A stretch of DNA of 64,000 nucleotides, from assembly GCA_045126975.1 (NCBI GenBank), contig JBGVPL010000013.1, forward strand, positions 7,074 through 71,073, read 5' to 3'. Positions 51,307-59,406 of the stretch are shown here, piece by piece (position 1 is the first letter of the stretch; each line of letters starts with the position of its first letter). The notes under the pieces are model-generated. The model saw only the letters and a list, made by a program, of their open reading frames with translations. It had not been told where the DNA came from and searched no databases. Both the position numbers and the translations under genes were made by a program. Source of the DNA: Aphodosoma sp045126975. GTDB taxonomy: Bacteria > Bacteroidota > Bacteroidia > Bacteroidales > Paludibacteraceae.

Positions 51307-52527
51307 TCATTTTTTAATTTTAGGTGTACCTGATACGATGGCTTTTGCTTCAGCACTATAACTTAGTTTTTTCCTTTTGGTGTCAATTATATCCCCTCTC
51401 ACTTCGAGATTTTTTTCACGAACTACAACATTACCATCTTTTGTACGACGGAAAAATACATTACGAAGAACATCAACATAGGCATGACGTACACGATAAC
51501 GGTCGAGAGTATCATGACCAAATTGTAACGCATTGATAAATTCAAGTTCATCATCTTTGAGTTTATAACCAAATGGTATATGTAATTCACCCGATAAACT
51601 TTGCGCTATTTTATTGATTTGAAACGTAACGGGGTCAATATAAAAATGGAGTTGAAGTTCACCCTTGACAATCCCCATATAATTTTCTTTTTCTGTATAA
51701 ATAAGCACTGCATCATCGCCAATCATCGTATAATCCCATTTAGCAGGTTTCTTAACATTAAGTAAATCAATCAAAGAGCCAGTAGGGCCACCCCAAAGGA
51801 AACGATGCATACGAAGAGATTGGTCATCTAAATCACGCTTAGTATATGACAATTTATTTTTTTTCTTCTTTTTGTTTTTCTTACTATTAATACGATCATC
51901 AGCCATCTCATTAAATTTATCATACGCAACTTTAGCCTCTTCTGTTGTAAATTCTTTCACTGATTTTACAACAAGTGCTACAGAATCACCACCATACCTA
52001 TTATCTATTGGATATTCAAAAATCGTGCCTACTATCTCGTGATGAATAAGTTGACGAGAATCTTGCGAGCCGTTATACATAGAAAAAACAGGATATTCTG
52101 CTGTCCGTTTTGGAAAATCTTCACGCATTTGCTCCACAAATTTTTTAAGAGCCTCTTTTTTTAATTTAACACTCTCTTTACGTGAAATTTTTGCCATTAC
52201 AGTAGCACCTTCGAGCATGATAGGTTGCTCAACAAGCTGAACATAAAAAACAGAATCAGAGGTTATTTCACTAATAGAAAATATTTCTGTACGATAACCA
52301 ATAAAAGAAAATACCACTTCATCATCACCCTTGCTAAAAGAATCGAATTGCAATTCATATCGCCCATCTAAATCAGTCATAGTGCCACCTATAGGGTCGT
52401 TTTTCACATAGACTGAGGCGTATGGTATTGGTTCACCATCTTCATCTATAACAAAACCTTTTACGGTTTGAGATATGAGAGAAAATGGAAACGAGAAAAG
52501 GAGTAATATGTGGAGGATGTATTTCAT
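51307..52527 (-). CDS. Secreted CarboxypepD_reg-like domain protein (DUF5686-like)
   Basis: 406 residues with signal peptide (YILHILLLFSFPFSLISQ) and an N-terminal carboxypeptidase-regulatory-like beta sandwich at 20-105 (VKGFVIDEDGEPIPYASVYVKND, DLDGRYELQF, VVFSFIGYRTEIFSIS), as found before SusC plugs. The remaining 300 residues form beta-rich sequence with a Lys-rich loop (NSKKNKKKKKNKLSY) and LIYTEKENYMGIVKGELQLHFYIDPVTFQINKIAQS, which resembles outer-membrane-associated proteins of Bacteroidetes. Location probably periplasm or outer membrane; role unknown. Confidence 0.7.
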   Translation of the reverse strand: MKYILHILLLFSFPFSLISQTVKGFVIDEDGEPIPYASVYVKNDPIGGTMTDLDGRYELQFDSFSKGDDEVVFSFIGYRTEIFSISEITSDSVFYVQLVEQPIMLEGATVMAKISRKESVKLKKEALKKFVEQMREDFPKRTAEYPVFSMYNGSQDSRQLIHHEIVGTIFEYPIDNRYGGDSVALVVKSVKEFTTEEAKVAYDKFNEMADDRINSKKNKKKKKNKLSYTKRDLDDQSLRMHRFLWGGPTGSLIDLLNVKKPAKWDYTMIGDDAVLIYTEKENYMGIVKGELQLHFYIDPVTFQINKIAQSLSGELHIPFGYKLKDDELEFINALQFGHDTLDRYRVRHAYVDVLRNVFFRRTKDGNVVVREKNLEVRGDIIDTKRKKLSYSAEAKAIVSGTPKIKK

Positions 52528-52577
52528 TTAGAGTGAGGAGTTAGGAATGAAGAATGAGGAATGAGGAATGAGGAATT
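52528..52577 (-). repeat. CCTCATT heptad leader
   Basis: Leftward: CCTCATT, CCTCATT, CTTCATT, CCTAACT, CCTCACTCTAA and ATG of the CarboxypepD_reg-like gene. Directly abuts a family B palindrome. Confidence 0.85.
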
Positions 52578-52621
52578 ACCCCCTCCCCTGCGGGTACTCC
52601 CCCTAAAACAGGGGGAGAATA
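52578..52621. repeat. Palindromic repeat, family B
   Basis: ACCCCCTC lead, GCGGGTACT middle, CCCCCTAAAACAGGGGG hairpin and AGAATA tail. Third copy; again next to a heptad array, as at 6.9 kb. Confidence 0.82.
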
Positions 52622-52627
52622 TTGGGG

Positions 52628-53392
52628 TTATTTCTTTTGTTTGAAGAGCCAAGTGAATAGATCAGGGTCGTTAAATGCCGGATTCCAAGAGTTGTGAGTA
52701 CAACCTGCAAATTCACGATAAACTATTTTAGCACCTGCTTGTTTTAATGTTTTATATGCTGTGCGAGAAAATGTTACAGGCACTACTGAGTCGGCATCGC
52801 CATGATATATGCGCCAAGGAATTTGAGCTGCATTCGAGAGACGATTAATGTCAGCACCACCACAAATAGGCACTGCTGCAGCAAATAGATGAGGATAGCG
52901 CCAACAAAGTTCGTAGGTTGCCATTGCCCCCATTGAGATACCCATTATATAGATTCTTTTAGAGTCAACGTTAGGGAGTTTAGCAATAGAATCGACCATA
53001 GCCTTGACAGTTTGGAGTTGCCAACTTGGCTCATCAACAGCGGCAAACATTGCTTGACTAAGCTCGGTAAGGCGATCTGGAATACTCCAAAACGCACCTT
53101 GTGGTGCTTGAGGAAAAAATACATACGCAGGATATTTTTCTCGGATTTCTGGATTTAGAAATTGTCCAGAACAATGAAAAAGTTGCGCCTCATTATCAAC
53201 ACCTCTCTCTCCTGCTCCATGAAGAAATATGACTACTGGGTATTTTTTGTTAGCCTTTATGTTTTGAGGTTCGAGATAACGATAAGGAAGAGTTTTGCCA
53301 TTATGAGAGAACGAGCCATAAAGATACGTCTCTTGAGCAAAAAGAGAAATGGCAAAAAAGAATATTGATACGATTAAGAATGTTTTTTTCAT
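52628..53392 (-). CDS. Secreted alpha/beta hydrolase (esterase / prolyl-oligopeptidase type)
   Basis: 254 residues with signal peptide (TFLIVSIFFFAISLFA). Fold markers: RYLEPQNIKANKKYPVVIFLHGAGERG (oxyanion side), nucleophile elbow MGISMGAMATYEL (GxSxG, Ser about 152), Asp in YHGDADSVVPV and His in GCTHNSWNPAF. The family includes PHB-depolymerase-like and feruloyl/acetyl esterases; substrate cannot be read. Its start is 2 bp after smpB, so both share a transcript. Confidence 0.86.
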   Translation of the reverse strand: MKKTFLIVSIFFFAISLFAQETYLYGSFSHNGKTLPYRYLEPQNIKANKKYPVVIFLHGAGERGVDNEAQLFHCSGQFLNPEIREKYPAYVFFPQAPQGAFWSIPDRLTELSQAMFAAVDEPSWQLQTVKAMVDSIAKLPNVDSKRIYIMGISMGAMATYELCWRYPHLFAAAVPICGGADINRLSNAAQIPWRIYHGDADSVVPVTFSRTAYKTLKQAGAKIVYREFAGCTHNSWNPAFNDPDLFTWLFKQKK

Positions 53393-53394
53393 AA

Positions 53395-53850
53395 TTACAT
53401 TTTCATAAAGCGATCCATGTCACGACGGTCTTCTTTTTCTTTTAAAGTTTCACGTTTGTCGTAAGCTTTTTTACCACGAGCAAGAGCTATTTCGAGTTTA
53501 GCAAGTCCCTTTTCGTTGGTGAAAAGTTTGGTTGGAACAATAGTGTAACCAGTCTCTTTGGTAGCTTTTTCGAGTTTACGAAGTTCGCGCTTATTAAGCA
53601 AAAGCTTACGTTCGCGCTTGACATCGTGATTGTAATAATAGCCGAGACGATAAGCAGAAATCTGCATATTGCGCACCCAAAGTTCTCCAGCAGAGAATTG
53701 GCAATAGGTATCAACAAGGCTTGCTTTACCTTCTCGAATCGACTTAATTTCAGTACCATACAGCACAATACCAGCCGTAAAACGTTCAACTAATTCGTAA
53801 TCGAAACTTGCCCTCTTATTCTTGATATTTACTTGTTGTTGTGATTTCAT
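53395..53850 (-). CDS. smpB: SsrA-binding protein SmpB
   Basis: Brings tmRNA to stalled ribosomes in trans-translation. 151 residues, full family length: beta-barrel core (NKRASFDYELVERFTAGIVLYGTEIKSIREGKASL, YCQFSAGELWVRNMQISAY), KRERKLLLNKREL, KLFTNEKGLAKLEIALARGKKAYDKRETLKEKEDRRDMDR with the basic C-terminal tail that enters the ribosomal A site. -7 box TAATTTTG at 53873-53880 minus. The tmRNA gene itself was not found in this window. Confidence 0.97.
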   Translation of the reverse strand: MKSQQQVNIKNKRASFDYELVERFTAGIVLYGTEIKSIREGKASLVDTYCQFSAGELWVRNMQISAYRLGYYYNHDVKRERKLLLNKRELRKLEKATKETGYTIVPTKLFTNEKGLAKLEIALARGKKAYDKRETLKEKEDRRDMDRFMKM

Positions 53851-53872
53851 ATATTATACATTTTTCTCCTTG

Positions 53873-53880
53873 CAAAATTA
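53873..53880 (-). promoter_or_regulatory. -7 box of smpB
   Basis: TAATTTTG on the minus strand followed by C, 22 bp before the start codon; -33 box unclear. Confidence 0.45.
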
Positions 53881-53933
53881 GTAAAAATAATTCATAAATC
53901 ATCTACTAATCAACTTTTTTTGAACAAAAAAAT

Positions 53934-53961
53934 TGTGCATTGTGCATTGTGCATTGTGCAT
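53934..53961. repeat. TGTGCAT heptad array, four units
   Basis: Four exact TGTGCAT units just upstream of a plus-strand TAACTTTG box (53969-53976) that would serve the YeiH gene. The array occupies the -33 region of that promoter. The same heptamer occurs inside the golvesin-domain gene. Confidence 0.88.
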
Positions 53962-54002
53962 TTTTTATTAACTTTGCATTTTGTTTTAAACCTTATTAAA
54001 TT

Positions 54003-54953
54003 ATGCTTAATTTATCACAAAAGACACGTGAAACTATTTTTATAATTCTATTGTTTCTCGTTCCGTTCTTAACACCTGCCACAGCTTTATTGTCGGGGTT
54101 GATTATTGCGTTTACAATTGGTAACCCATTTGTTCAGCACAATAAGATTTTTACAAAGATATTGCTTCAAGCATCGGTTGTAGGATTGGGTTTTGGTATG
54201 AATTTGACTGAAGCAATGGAGGCAGGAAAAACAGGGTTTGTGTTTACAATATTCTCAATTGCATTGACGATGGGATTGGGATTATGGATTGGTAAGTTGT
54301 TGAAGATTAATACAGGAACACGTACTTTAGTGTCGGGAGGTACGGCGATATGTGGAGGTAGTGCTATTGCTGCGATTGCGCCAGTGATTAAGGCAAAAGA
54401 TAACGACATGACTGTGGCATTAGGCACAATTTTCACATTGAATGCGATTGCATTGTTTGTGTTTCCGCCACTCGGTAATTGGCTGGGAATGAGCGATACG
54501 GAATTTGGATATTGGTGTGCAATTGCGATACATGATACGTCGTCGGTGGTTGGTGCTGCAGCAGAAAGGAGTGAATTGGCTCTACAAATTGCAACTACAA
54601 CAAAATTGATTCGTGCGTTGTGGATTATTCCGCTAACATTGATAATATCTGTTGTTTACAATAAATACAACAAAGAGGAAGGCGGTAAAGGTAAAATATC
54701 AATTCCTTGGTTTATATTCCTTTATGTGATTGCAATGGTGATTGCAACATACGTACCACAAGGTGCTGAATTGTATGAAAAGACGGTAGGTATTGCACGA
54801 TATGGCATGATTTATACTTTGTTTTTGATTGGCTCGGGATTATCGTGGCAAAGTTTGAAGCAAGTGGGATTCCGCCCTATTTTATTGGGCATAATTCTTT
54901 GGATTATCATATCGGTTGTATCGGCAATAACGATATTATATGTAGGTTTTTAA
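54003..54953 (+). CDS. YeiH/UPF0324-family putative sulfate exporter
   Basis: Integral membrane protein, 316 residues with nine to ten helices. Family marks: LLQASVVGLGFGMNLTEAM, SGGTAICGGSAIAAIAPVIKAKD, GYWCAIAIHDTSSVVGAA, ATTTKLIRALWIIPL and the final IGSGLSWQSLKQVGFRPILLGI. The family is annotated as putative sulfate exporters, with little direct evidence. A TAACTTTG box lies 26 bp before the start. The tRNA-Thr gene follows 9 bp after the stop and may share the transcript. Confidence 0.9.
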   Translation: MLNLSQKTRETIFIILLFLVPFLTPATALLSGLIIAFTIGNPFVQHNKIFTKILLQASVVGLGFGMNLTEAMEAGKTGFVFTIFSIALTMGLGLWIGKLLKINTGTRTLVSGGTAICGGSAIAAIAPVIKAKDNDMTVALGTIFTLNAIALFVFPPLGNWLGMSDTEFGYWCAIAIHDTSSVVGAAAERSELALQIATTTKLIRALWIIPLTLIISVVYNKYNKEEGGKGKISIPWFIFLYVIAMVIATYVPQGAELYEKTVGIARYGMIYTLFLIGSGLSWQSLKQVGFRPILLGIILWIIISVVSAITILYVGF

Positions 54954-54962
54954 AATAACCTT

Positions 54963-55035
54963 GCCACATTAGCTCAGTTGGTAGAGCAACTCATTCGTAA
55001 TGAGTAGGTCTGGGGTTCGAGTCCCCAATATGGCT
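54963..55035 (+). tRNA. tRNA-Thr (anticodon CGT)
   Basis: 73 nt cloverleaf: acceptor GCCACAT with ATATGGC (one C-A mismatch), D arm GCTC...GAGC, anticodon stem ACTCA/TGAGT with loop TTCGTAA, T arm TGGGG-TTCGAGT-CCCCA. Reads ACG. The 3' CCA is not encoded. Confidence 0.93.
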
Positions 55036-55120
55036 CTATTTAGTTGAAAGTTGAAAGTTGAAAATTAGCCATTTGGCATTTGAAATATAATATAAATAAG
55101 CGAAAATCGAGTATAGAAAA

Positions 55121-55157
55121 TCTCGCTACTCGCTACTAATTACTATAAATCTACAAT
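55121..55157 (+). repeat. CTCGCTA heptad leader before argS
   Basis: Two CTCGCTA units, then CTAATTACTATAAATCTACAAT and ATG. Further upstream are AGTTGAA heptads and a TTAGCCATTTGGCATTT motif that recurs with one change before the gene at 57.0 kb. Confidence 0.78.
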
Positions 55158-56945
55158 ATGATTGAACAAAAATTATCTAAAGCAGTTGTTGCTGCCGTAA
55201 AATCGCTTTACGGTCTTGACGTTGAAGAAAATGCAGTGCAATTACAAAAAACTCGTAGCGAATTTGAGGGAGATATTACACTTCTCACATTCCCTTTTGT
55301 AAAAGCTGCACGCAAAGCACCAGAACAAGTAAGTGCCGAAATTGGAGAATACTTAGTTGCAAATGAATCACTTGTAGTGAAATTCAATGTTGTAAAAGGT
55401 TTCTTAAACCTCTCTATCAATCAACAACATTGGGTAGCTACACTCAACAATATCAATGCAGATGCCGACTTTGGTCATACTCGTGCTGATGAAAATTCAC
55501 CTCTTATGATGATTGAATATTCATCGCCTAACACAAACAAACCTTTACACTTGGGTCATATTCGTAACAACCTTCTCGGTTATTCAATCTCACGCATCCA
55601 AGAGGCAAATGGCTGGAAAATTGTAAAAACCAACATCGTAAACGACCGTGGTATCCACATTTGTAAATCAATGCTTGCATGGTTGAAATATGGTAACGGC
55701 GAAACTCCTGCGTCAAGCGGCATGAAAGGCGACCACTTGGTAGGTAAATACTATGTAGAATTTGACAAACACTATAAAGCAGAAGTTAAAGAGCTTATGG
55801 CTCAAGGCATGGAAGAAGATGAGGCTAAACGCAAAGCTCCTCTCATGGTTGAAGCTCAGGCTATGCTCCTCAAATGGGAACAAAACGACCCAGAAGTACG
55901 CGGTTTGTGGCGCGAAATGAACGAATGGGTATATGCTGGTTTCGACGAAACATACAAGAAAATGGGTGTAGATTTCGACAAAATCTACTACGAATCAGAT
56001 ACATATCTCGAAGGTAAATCGAAAGTAGAAGAGGGACTTGAAAAAGGCATTTTCTACCGCCGCCCTGATAATTCAGTTTGGGCTAACTTGACAGCCGATG
56101 GTTTAGATGAAAAATTATTATTGCGAACAGACGGTACTTCTGTTTACATGACTCAAGACATTGGTACTGCTAAACTTCGTTATCAAGACTACCCTATCAA
56201 CAAAATGGTATATGTAGTTGGTAATGAGCAAAACTATCACTTCCAAGTGTTGTCGTTATTACTCGATAAACTCGGCTTTGAATGGGGTAAAGAGTTAGTA
56301 CACTTCTCATATGGTATGGTTGAGTTGCCTGAAGGTAAGATGAAAAGCCGCGAAGGTACAGTGGTTGATGCTGACGACCTTATCGCAGAAATGGTGGCTC
56401 AAGCACGTGAAACATCTGACGAACTTGGCAAACTTGACAACTGCTCAGAAGATGAAATCAACGATATCTGTCGCATGGTTGGTCTTGGTGCATTGAAATA
56501 TTTCATTTTGAAAGTTGACCCTCGCAAAAACATGACCTTCAACCCTAAAGAATCAATTGACTTCAACGGTAACACTGGTCCATTCATCCAATATACTAAT
56601 GCTCGTATCAAATCAGTACTTCGCAAAGCAGCAGAGCAAGGTATCAACGCAACTGCAGCCAACGAAGCTATGGAAATCACAGACAAAGAGCGTGTCCTCA
56701 TCCAAATGCTCACAAACTACCCTAATGTAGTACGCCAAGCTGGTGATGACTTCTCGCCTGCATTGATAGCAAACTACGTTTACGACTTAGTGAAAGAATA
56801 CAACCAATTCTATCAAGCATCTCCAATCCTAAAAGAAGAAAATGCAGAGGTGAAAAACTTGCGTCTTTTGCTTTCGGCAAATGTGGCTAAAGTTATTACT
56901 TCAGGTATGGGATTGCTCGGTATTGAAATGCCAGAGAGAATGTAA
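55158..56945 (+). CDS. argS: Arginyl-tRNA synthetase
   Basis: Class I synthetase of 595 residues. N-terminal Arg-specific domain at 1-115, HIGH motif as HLGHIRNNLLG at about 134, catalytic domain with YESDTYLEGKSKVEEG and DGTSVYMTQDIGTA, a KMSKS-like GKMKSREGTV near 395, and a C-terminal DALR anticodon-binding helix bundle (NTGPFIQYTNARIKSVLRKA, ANYVYDLVKEYNQFYQ, LRLLLSANVAKVITSGMGLLGI). Full length, no anomalies. Confidence 0.97.
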   Translation: MIEQKLSKAVVAAVKSLYGLDVEENAVQLQKTRSEFEGDITLLTFPFVKAARKAPEQVSAEIGEYLVANESLVVKFNVVKGFLNLSINQQHWVATLNNINADADFGHTRADENSPLMMIEYSSPNTNKPLHLGHIRNNLLGYSISRIQEANGWKIVKTNIVNDRGIHICKSMLAWLKYGNGETPASSGMKGDHLVGKYYVEFDKHYKAEVKELMAQGMEEDEAKRKAPLMVEAQAMLLKWEQNDPEVRGLWREMNEWVYAGFDETYKKMGVDFDKIYYESDTYLEGKSKVEEGLEKGIFYRRPDNSVWANLTADGLDEKLLLRTDGTSVYMTQDIGTAKLRYQDYPINKMVYVVGNEQNYHFQVLSLLLDKLGFEWGKELVHFSYGMVELPEGKMKSREGTVVDADDLIAEMVAQARETSDELGKLDNCSEDEINDICRMVGLGALKYFILKVDPRKNMTFNPKESIDFNGNTGPFIQYTNARIKSVLRKAAEQGINATAANEAMEITDKERVLIQMLTNYPNVVRQAGDDFSPALIANYVYDLVKEYNQFYQASPILKEENAEVKNLRLLLSANVAKVITSGMGLLGIEMPERM

Positions 56946-56997
56946 TTTTTCAATTCATAATTCATAATGCATAATTAGCCATTCGGCATTTAGTTTT

Positions 56998-57882
56998 ATG
57001 ATTAAAGCACTATATATTAAAGCGCAATATATAAGGTTAAGCCTTATATGTTGCGCTTTGTTTTTTAGTTTATCGGGATGGGGACAAATTGTGTGGGGAC
57101 CAAATGCTTTGCCTATAATAGATATGCATTCAGGCGAAACTACTGAAGATTTATCCATTGAGATATCAAATAGTTATTATAAGGGATTCGATGGGAGTAA
57201 TACTCTCACGCCTAATCTACGGCTCAATATTCCCCTTTTCACACGCTGGGTCAATCTTGAGGCATGGTATTCTGTAATGGATTTCTATAGACACGAAATG
57301 CAAGATACAAAACACGAGACCAATTGGCATAATGTAGCAGGAGATATTTATGTAAGTACAAATATTCAAGTTTTGCATCATAGTTGGATTACTGCACAAA
57401 AAAAAGAGACGCAAAATATTGCATCTCTACAATATATTCCTTCGGCAGTAATTCGTATCGGTATTAAAACTGCATCAGGAGGAGATTTCGAAAACCACCG
57501 TTTTATTGATGCTCCAGGATATTTCCTTGATTTTACATTAGCAGAAAAATTTCATTGGCAAAACAAATGGGCTAAATCATTAAGTATTGCAAGTTCAATA
57601 GGATTTTATTGCTGGCAAACAGGATGTGCCGAACAAAACGATGCCTATATGTATGGCATCAGAGCCGAATTTGAGGCTCAATATCTGCGCTTACTTACCG
57701 AATGGGGAGGTTATACTGGTTGGCAAAATAATGGAGACTGCCCTATGAGCATAAAGACTCGTTTAGGCATACCTTGTCCTCTTGGATTTGAGCCATACGT
57801 AGCATATCAATATGGAATCCATGATTGGCAATATCACGAATTTCGTATTGGTCTAAAATATTCAATTGATATCATAAAATAA
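56998..57882 (+). CDS. Putative outer-membrane beta-barrel or secreted protein of unknown function
   Basis: 294 residues with an N-terminal hydrophobic segment and likely cleavage after LSGWGQ. Alternating aromatic/polar strands (LRLNIPLFTRWVNLEAWYSV, SLSIASSIGFYCWQTG, YGIRAEFEAQYLRLLTEW, FEPYVAYQYGIHDWQYHEFRIGLKYSI) suggest an outer-membrane barrel of 8-12 strands. Two loops look like translated repeats: RHEMQDTKHET (GACACGA-type units, 57289-57320) and KKETQNIASLQ (family A palindrome). I recognise no specific family. The true start could be slightly downstream. Confidence 0.6.
   Translation: MIKALYIKAQYIRLSLICCALFFSLSGWGQIVWGPNALPIIDMHSGETTEDLSIEISNSYYKGFDGSNTLTPNLRLNIPLFTRWVNLEAWYSVMDFYRHEMQDTKHETNWHNVAGDIYVSTNIQVLHHSWITAQKKETQNIASLQYIPSAVIRIGIKTASGGDFENHRFIDAPGYFLDFTLAEKFHWQNKWAKSLSIASSIGFYCWQTGCAEQNDAYMYGIRAEFEAQYLRLLTEWGGYTGWQNNGDCPMSIKTRLGIPCPLGFEPYVAYQYGIHDWQYHEFRIGLKYSIDIIK
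57406..57430. repeat. Palindromic repeat, family A, inside the barrel-like gene
   Basis: GAGACGCAAA/ATATTGCATCTC with CTAC tail, slightly decayed (one arm mismatch). Translated in frame as ETQNIASL. Confidence 0.82.
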
Positions 57883-57900
57883 TATATATTTGATATACAA

Positions 57901-57933
57901 AAAAGGCTGATCAACAATGTTAATCAGCCTTTT
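57901..57933. terminator. Bidirectional terminator between the barrel-like gene and tRNA-Met
   Basis: AAAAGGCTGAT and ATCAGCCTTTT arms with an 11-base loop, flanked by A and T runs on the two strands. Confidence 0.82.
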
Positions 57934-57937
57934 TTTG

Positions 57938-58011
57938 TAGCGGGATCGAGAATTGAACTCGAGACCTCCGGGTTATGAATCCGACGCTCTAACCAACTGA
58001 GCTATCCCGCC
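57938..58011 (-). tRNA. tRNA-Met (anticodon CAT)
   Basis: 74 nt: acceptor GGCGGGA with TCCCGCT, D arm GCTC...GAGC, loop TTCATAA, T arm TCGAG-TTCAATT-CTCGA. The first pair is G-U rather than the initiator-type mismatch, and its body resembles the elongator tRNA-Met of Bacteroides. An Ile-lysidine tRNA cannot be fully excluded. A minus-strand TAACTTTG promoter box is at 58039-58046. CCA is not encoded. Confidence 0.9.
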
Positions 58012-58038
58012 ATACTTTCTTTCCTTAAAAAGCGAGTG

Positions 58039-58046
58039 CAAAGTTA
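58039..58046 (-). promoter_or_regulatory. -7 box of tRNA-Met
   Basis: TAACTTTG followed by CAC on the minus strand; predicted start is about 20 nt before the mature tRNA. Confidence 0.55.
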
Positions 58047-58126
58047 CGCATTTTTAATGAAACTACCAAATATTTTGGCATAAAATTTACAACCTTATAC
58101 CAAAATATTGGTTTTCAGTATAATAA

Positions 58127-58528
58127 TTACATTTTAGCAGCAATAGCAGTAGCAATTTCTGCCATTTCCGATGCTTCAAGTTTGAGTTTTGGGTTAGAAA
58201 TAACCATATCTTTTTCGGCATTTATAGGAATTAAGTGCACATGCACGTGTGGTACCTCCATTCCCATAACTGCAACACCAATACGTTTACATGGCACAGC
58301 CGCCTCAATTGCTTTAGCAACACGCTTAGCAAACATCATCAAACCTGCATACATCTCATCATCCATATCAAAAATATAATCACCTTCTTTCTCTGCTTCA
58401 AACTTAGGGATTACAAGAGTGTGCCCTTTGGTCATTGGATTGATATCAAGGAACGCAAAATAACGATCGTCCTCTGCCACCTTGTAGCAAGGAATATCTC
58501 CGTTTATGATTTTTGTAAAGATAGTCAT
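58127..58528 (-). CDS. HIT-family nucleotide hydrolase/transferase
   Basis: 133-residue cytosolic protein of the Hint branch. N-terminal TIFTKIINGDIPCYKVAEDDRYFAFLDINPMTKGHTLVIPK with the conserved KI-x-x-G-x-I-P, and the histidine triad HVHVHLIP (H-x-H-x-H) as catalytic site. Usually cleaves AMP-lysine-type phosphoramidates. The Cys at position 14 replaces the more usual Ser/Ala. Followed by nothing in the same direction until tRNA-Met; preceded by greA upstream. Confidence 0.92.
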   Translation of the reverse strand: MTIFTKIINGDIPCYKVAEDDRYFAFLDINPMTKGHTLVIPKFEAEKEGDYIFDMDDEMYAGLMMFAKRVAKAIEAAVPCKRIGVAVMGMEVPHVHVHLIPINAEKDMVISNPKLKLEASEMAEIATAIAAKM

Positions 58529-58620
58529 AATTTAGTAGTTAGTAGCAAGTAGTAAGTAGCAAGAACCATTCGGCATAAAAGACCAAAATAAAAATTCTTA
58601 CGACTTACGACTTATTTCTT
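58529..58620 (-). repeat. CTTGCTA/CTAACTA heptad leader before the HIT gene
   Basis: Leftward: CTTGCTA, CTTACTA, CTTGCTA, CTAACTA, CTAAATT and ATG: a five-unit degenerate array. The right half of the gap, towards greA, has ACTTACGACTT-like units also seen before rnfC. Confidence 0.82.
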
Positions 58621-58629
58621 ATATCTATA

Positions 58630-59100
58630 TTAAATTGAGATTTCAAGAATTTCAAGCATCAACGTACCAGCAGGAACTTTTGCTTCTGCTACATCGCCCA
58701 CTTTTTTGCCCATCAATGCTTTAGCGATTGGTGTAGTTACAGCCAATTTACCTTCACGAATATTAGCTTCGTTTTCAGACACCAACATATAATTCATTTC
58801 ACGACCAGATTTTTGGTCTTTTACTTTTACTTTTGAAAGTATTTGAATAGAATCAGCCGATACCATCGACTCATCAAGAATACGTGCATTTGCAAGAGTA
58901 TCTTTGAGTTGAGCAATTTTCATTTCAAGCAAACCCTGTGCCTCTTTCGCAGCATCATACTCTGCATTTTCACTCAAATCACCCTTATCACGAGCTTCTG
59001 CAATTTGCGCTGAAATACGTGGGCGTTCAACAGATTCTAATTGTTTAATTTGATCAATCAATTTCTTGTAACCTTCTTCGGTCATGTAAGTTACAGCCAT
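58630..59100 (-). CDS. greA: Transcription elongation factor GreA
   Basis: Rescues backtracked RNA polymerase by stimulating transcript cleavage. 156 residues: N-terminal coiled coil (YMTEEGYKKLIDQIKQLESVERPRI) with the catalytic acidic tip DKGDLSENAEYDAAKEAQ, then the C-terminal FKBP-like domain (YMLVSENEANIREGKLAVTTPIAKALMGKKVGDVAEAKVPAG). Normal length. The gene has both a strong promoter (59.3 kb) and an AACTACT heptad array before its start. Confidence 0.97.
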   Translation of the reverse strand: MAVTYMTEEGYKKLIDQIKQLESVERPRISAQIAEARDKGDLSENAEYDAAKEAQGLLEMKIAQLKDTLANARILDESMVSADSIQILSKVKVKDQKSGREMNYMLVSENEANIREGKLAVTTPIAKALMGKKVGDVAEAKVPAGTLMLEILEISI

Positions 59101-59171
59101 AATCTTTAAAATTAGTTACTAGTTAGTAGTTAATAGTTAGTAATTAATAGTTAGTAGTTAGTAATTAGTCT
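59101..59171 (-). repeat. AACTACT/AACTATT heptad array before greA
   Basis: Leftward: about eight seven-base units of AACTA(C/A/T)T type ending AACTAATTTTAAAGATT and ATG. Longest of the degenerate leaders. Confidence 0.85.
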
Positions 59172-59248
59172 CATTTTAATTTAATAAATGATAAAATTTC
59201 GTTAATAACTAATAACTACTAATTCATCATTCATTAAACTATAACAAA

Positions 59249-59282
59249 GGAGAAACCCAACCTTTTTACAGATTGGATCTCC
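59249..59282 (-). promoter_or_regulatory. Leader hairpin of greA
   Basis: GGAGATCCAA pairs with TTGGG(TT)TCTCC around a 12-base loop, 30 nt into the predicted greA transcript. Could stabilise the leader or act in regulation; there is no U-tract. Confidence 0.4.
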
Positions 59283-59313
59283 CATATTTCTTATACCCCT
59301 CGTTTAGGTAGTG

Positions 59314-59345
59314 CAAAGGTAGCAACTATTTTTGACCTGAGCAAA
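59314..59345 (-). promoter_or_regulatory. Promoter of greA
   Basis: Minus strand TTTG (59342-59345), 20-bp spacer, TACCTTTG (59314-59321): exact consensus. The 5' leader would be about 205 nt and holds the hairpin and heptad array; the 300-bp gap has no gene. Confidence 0.78.
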
Positions 59346-59406
59346 TTTTAGGAGTACAACAATATGTTTTTAACTCTATATATCGTCAAGATGTTATAAA
59401 TACACC

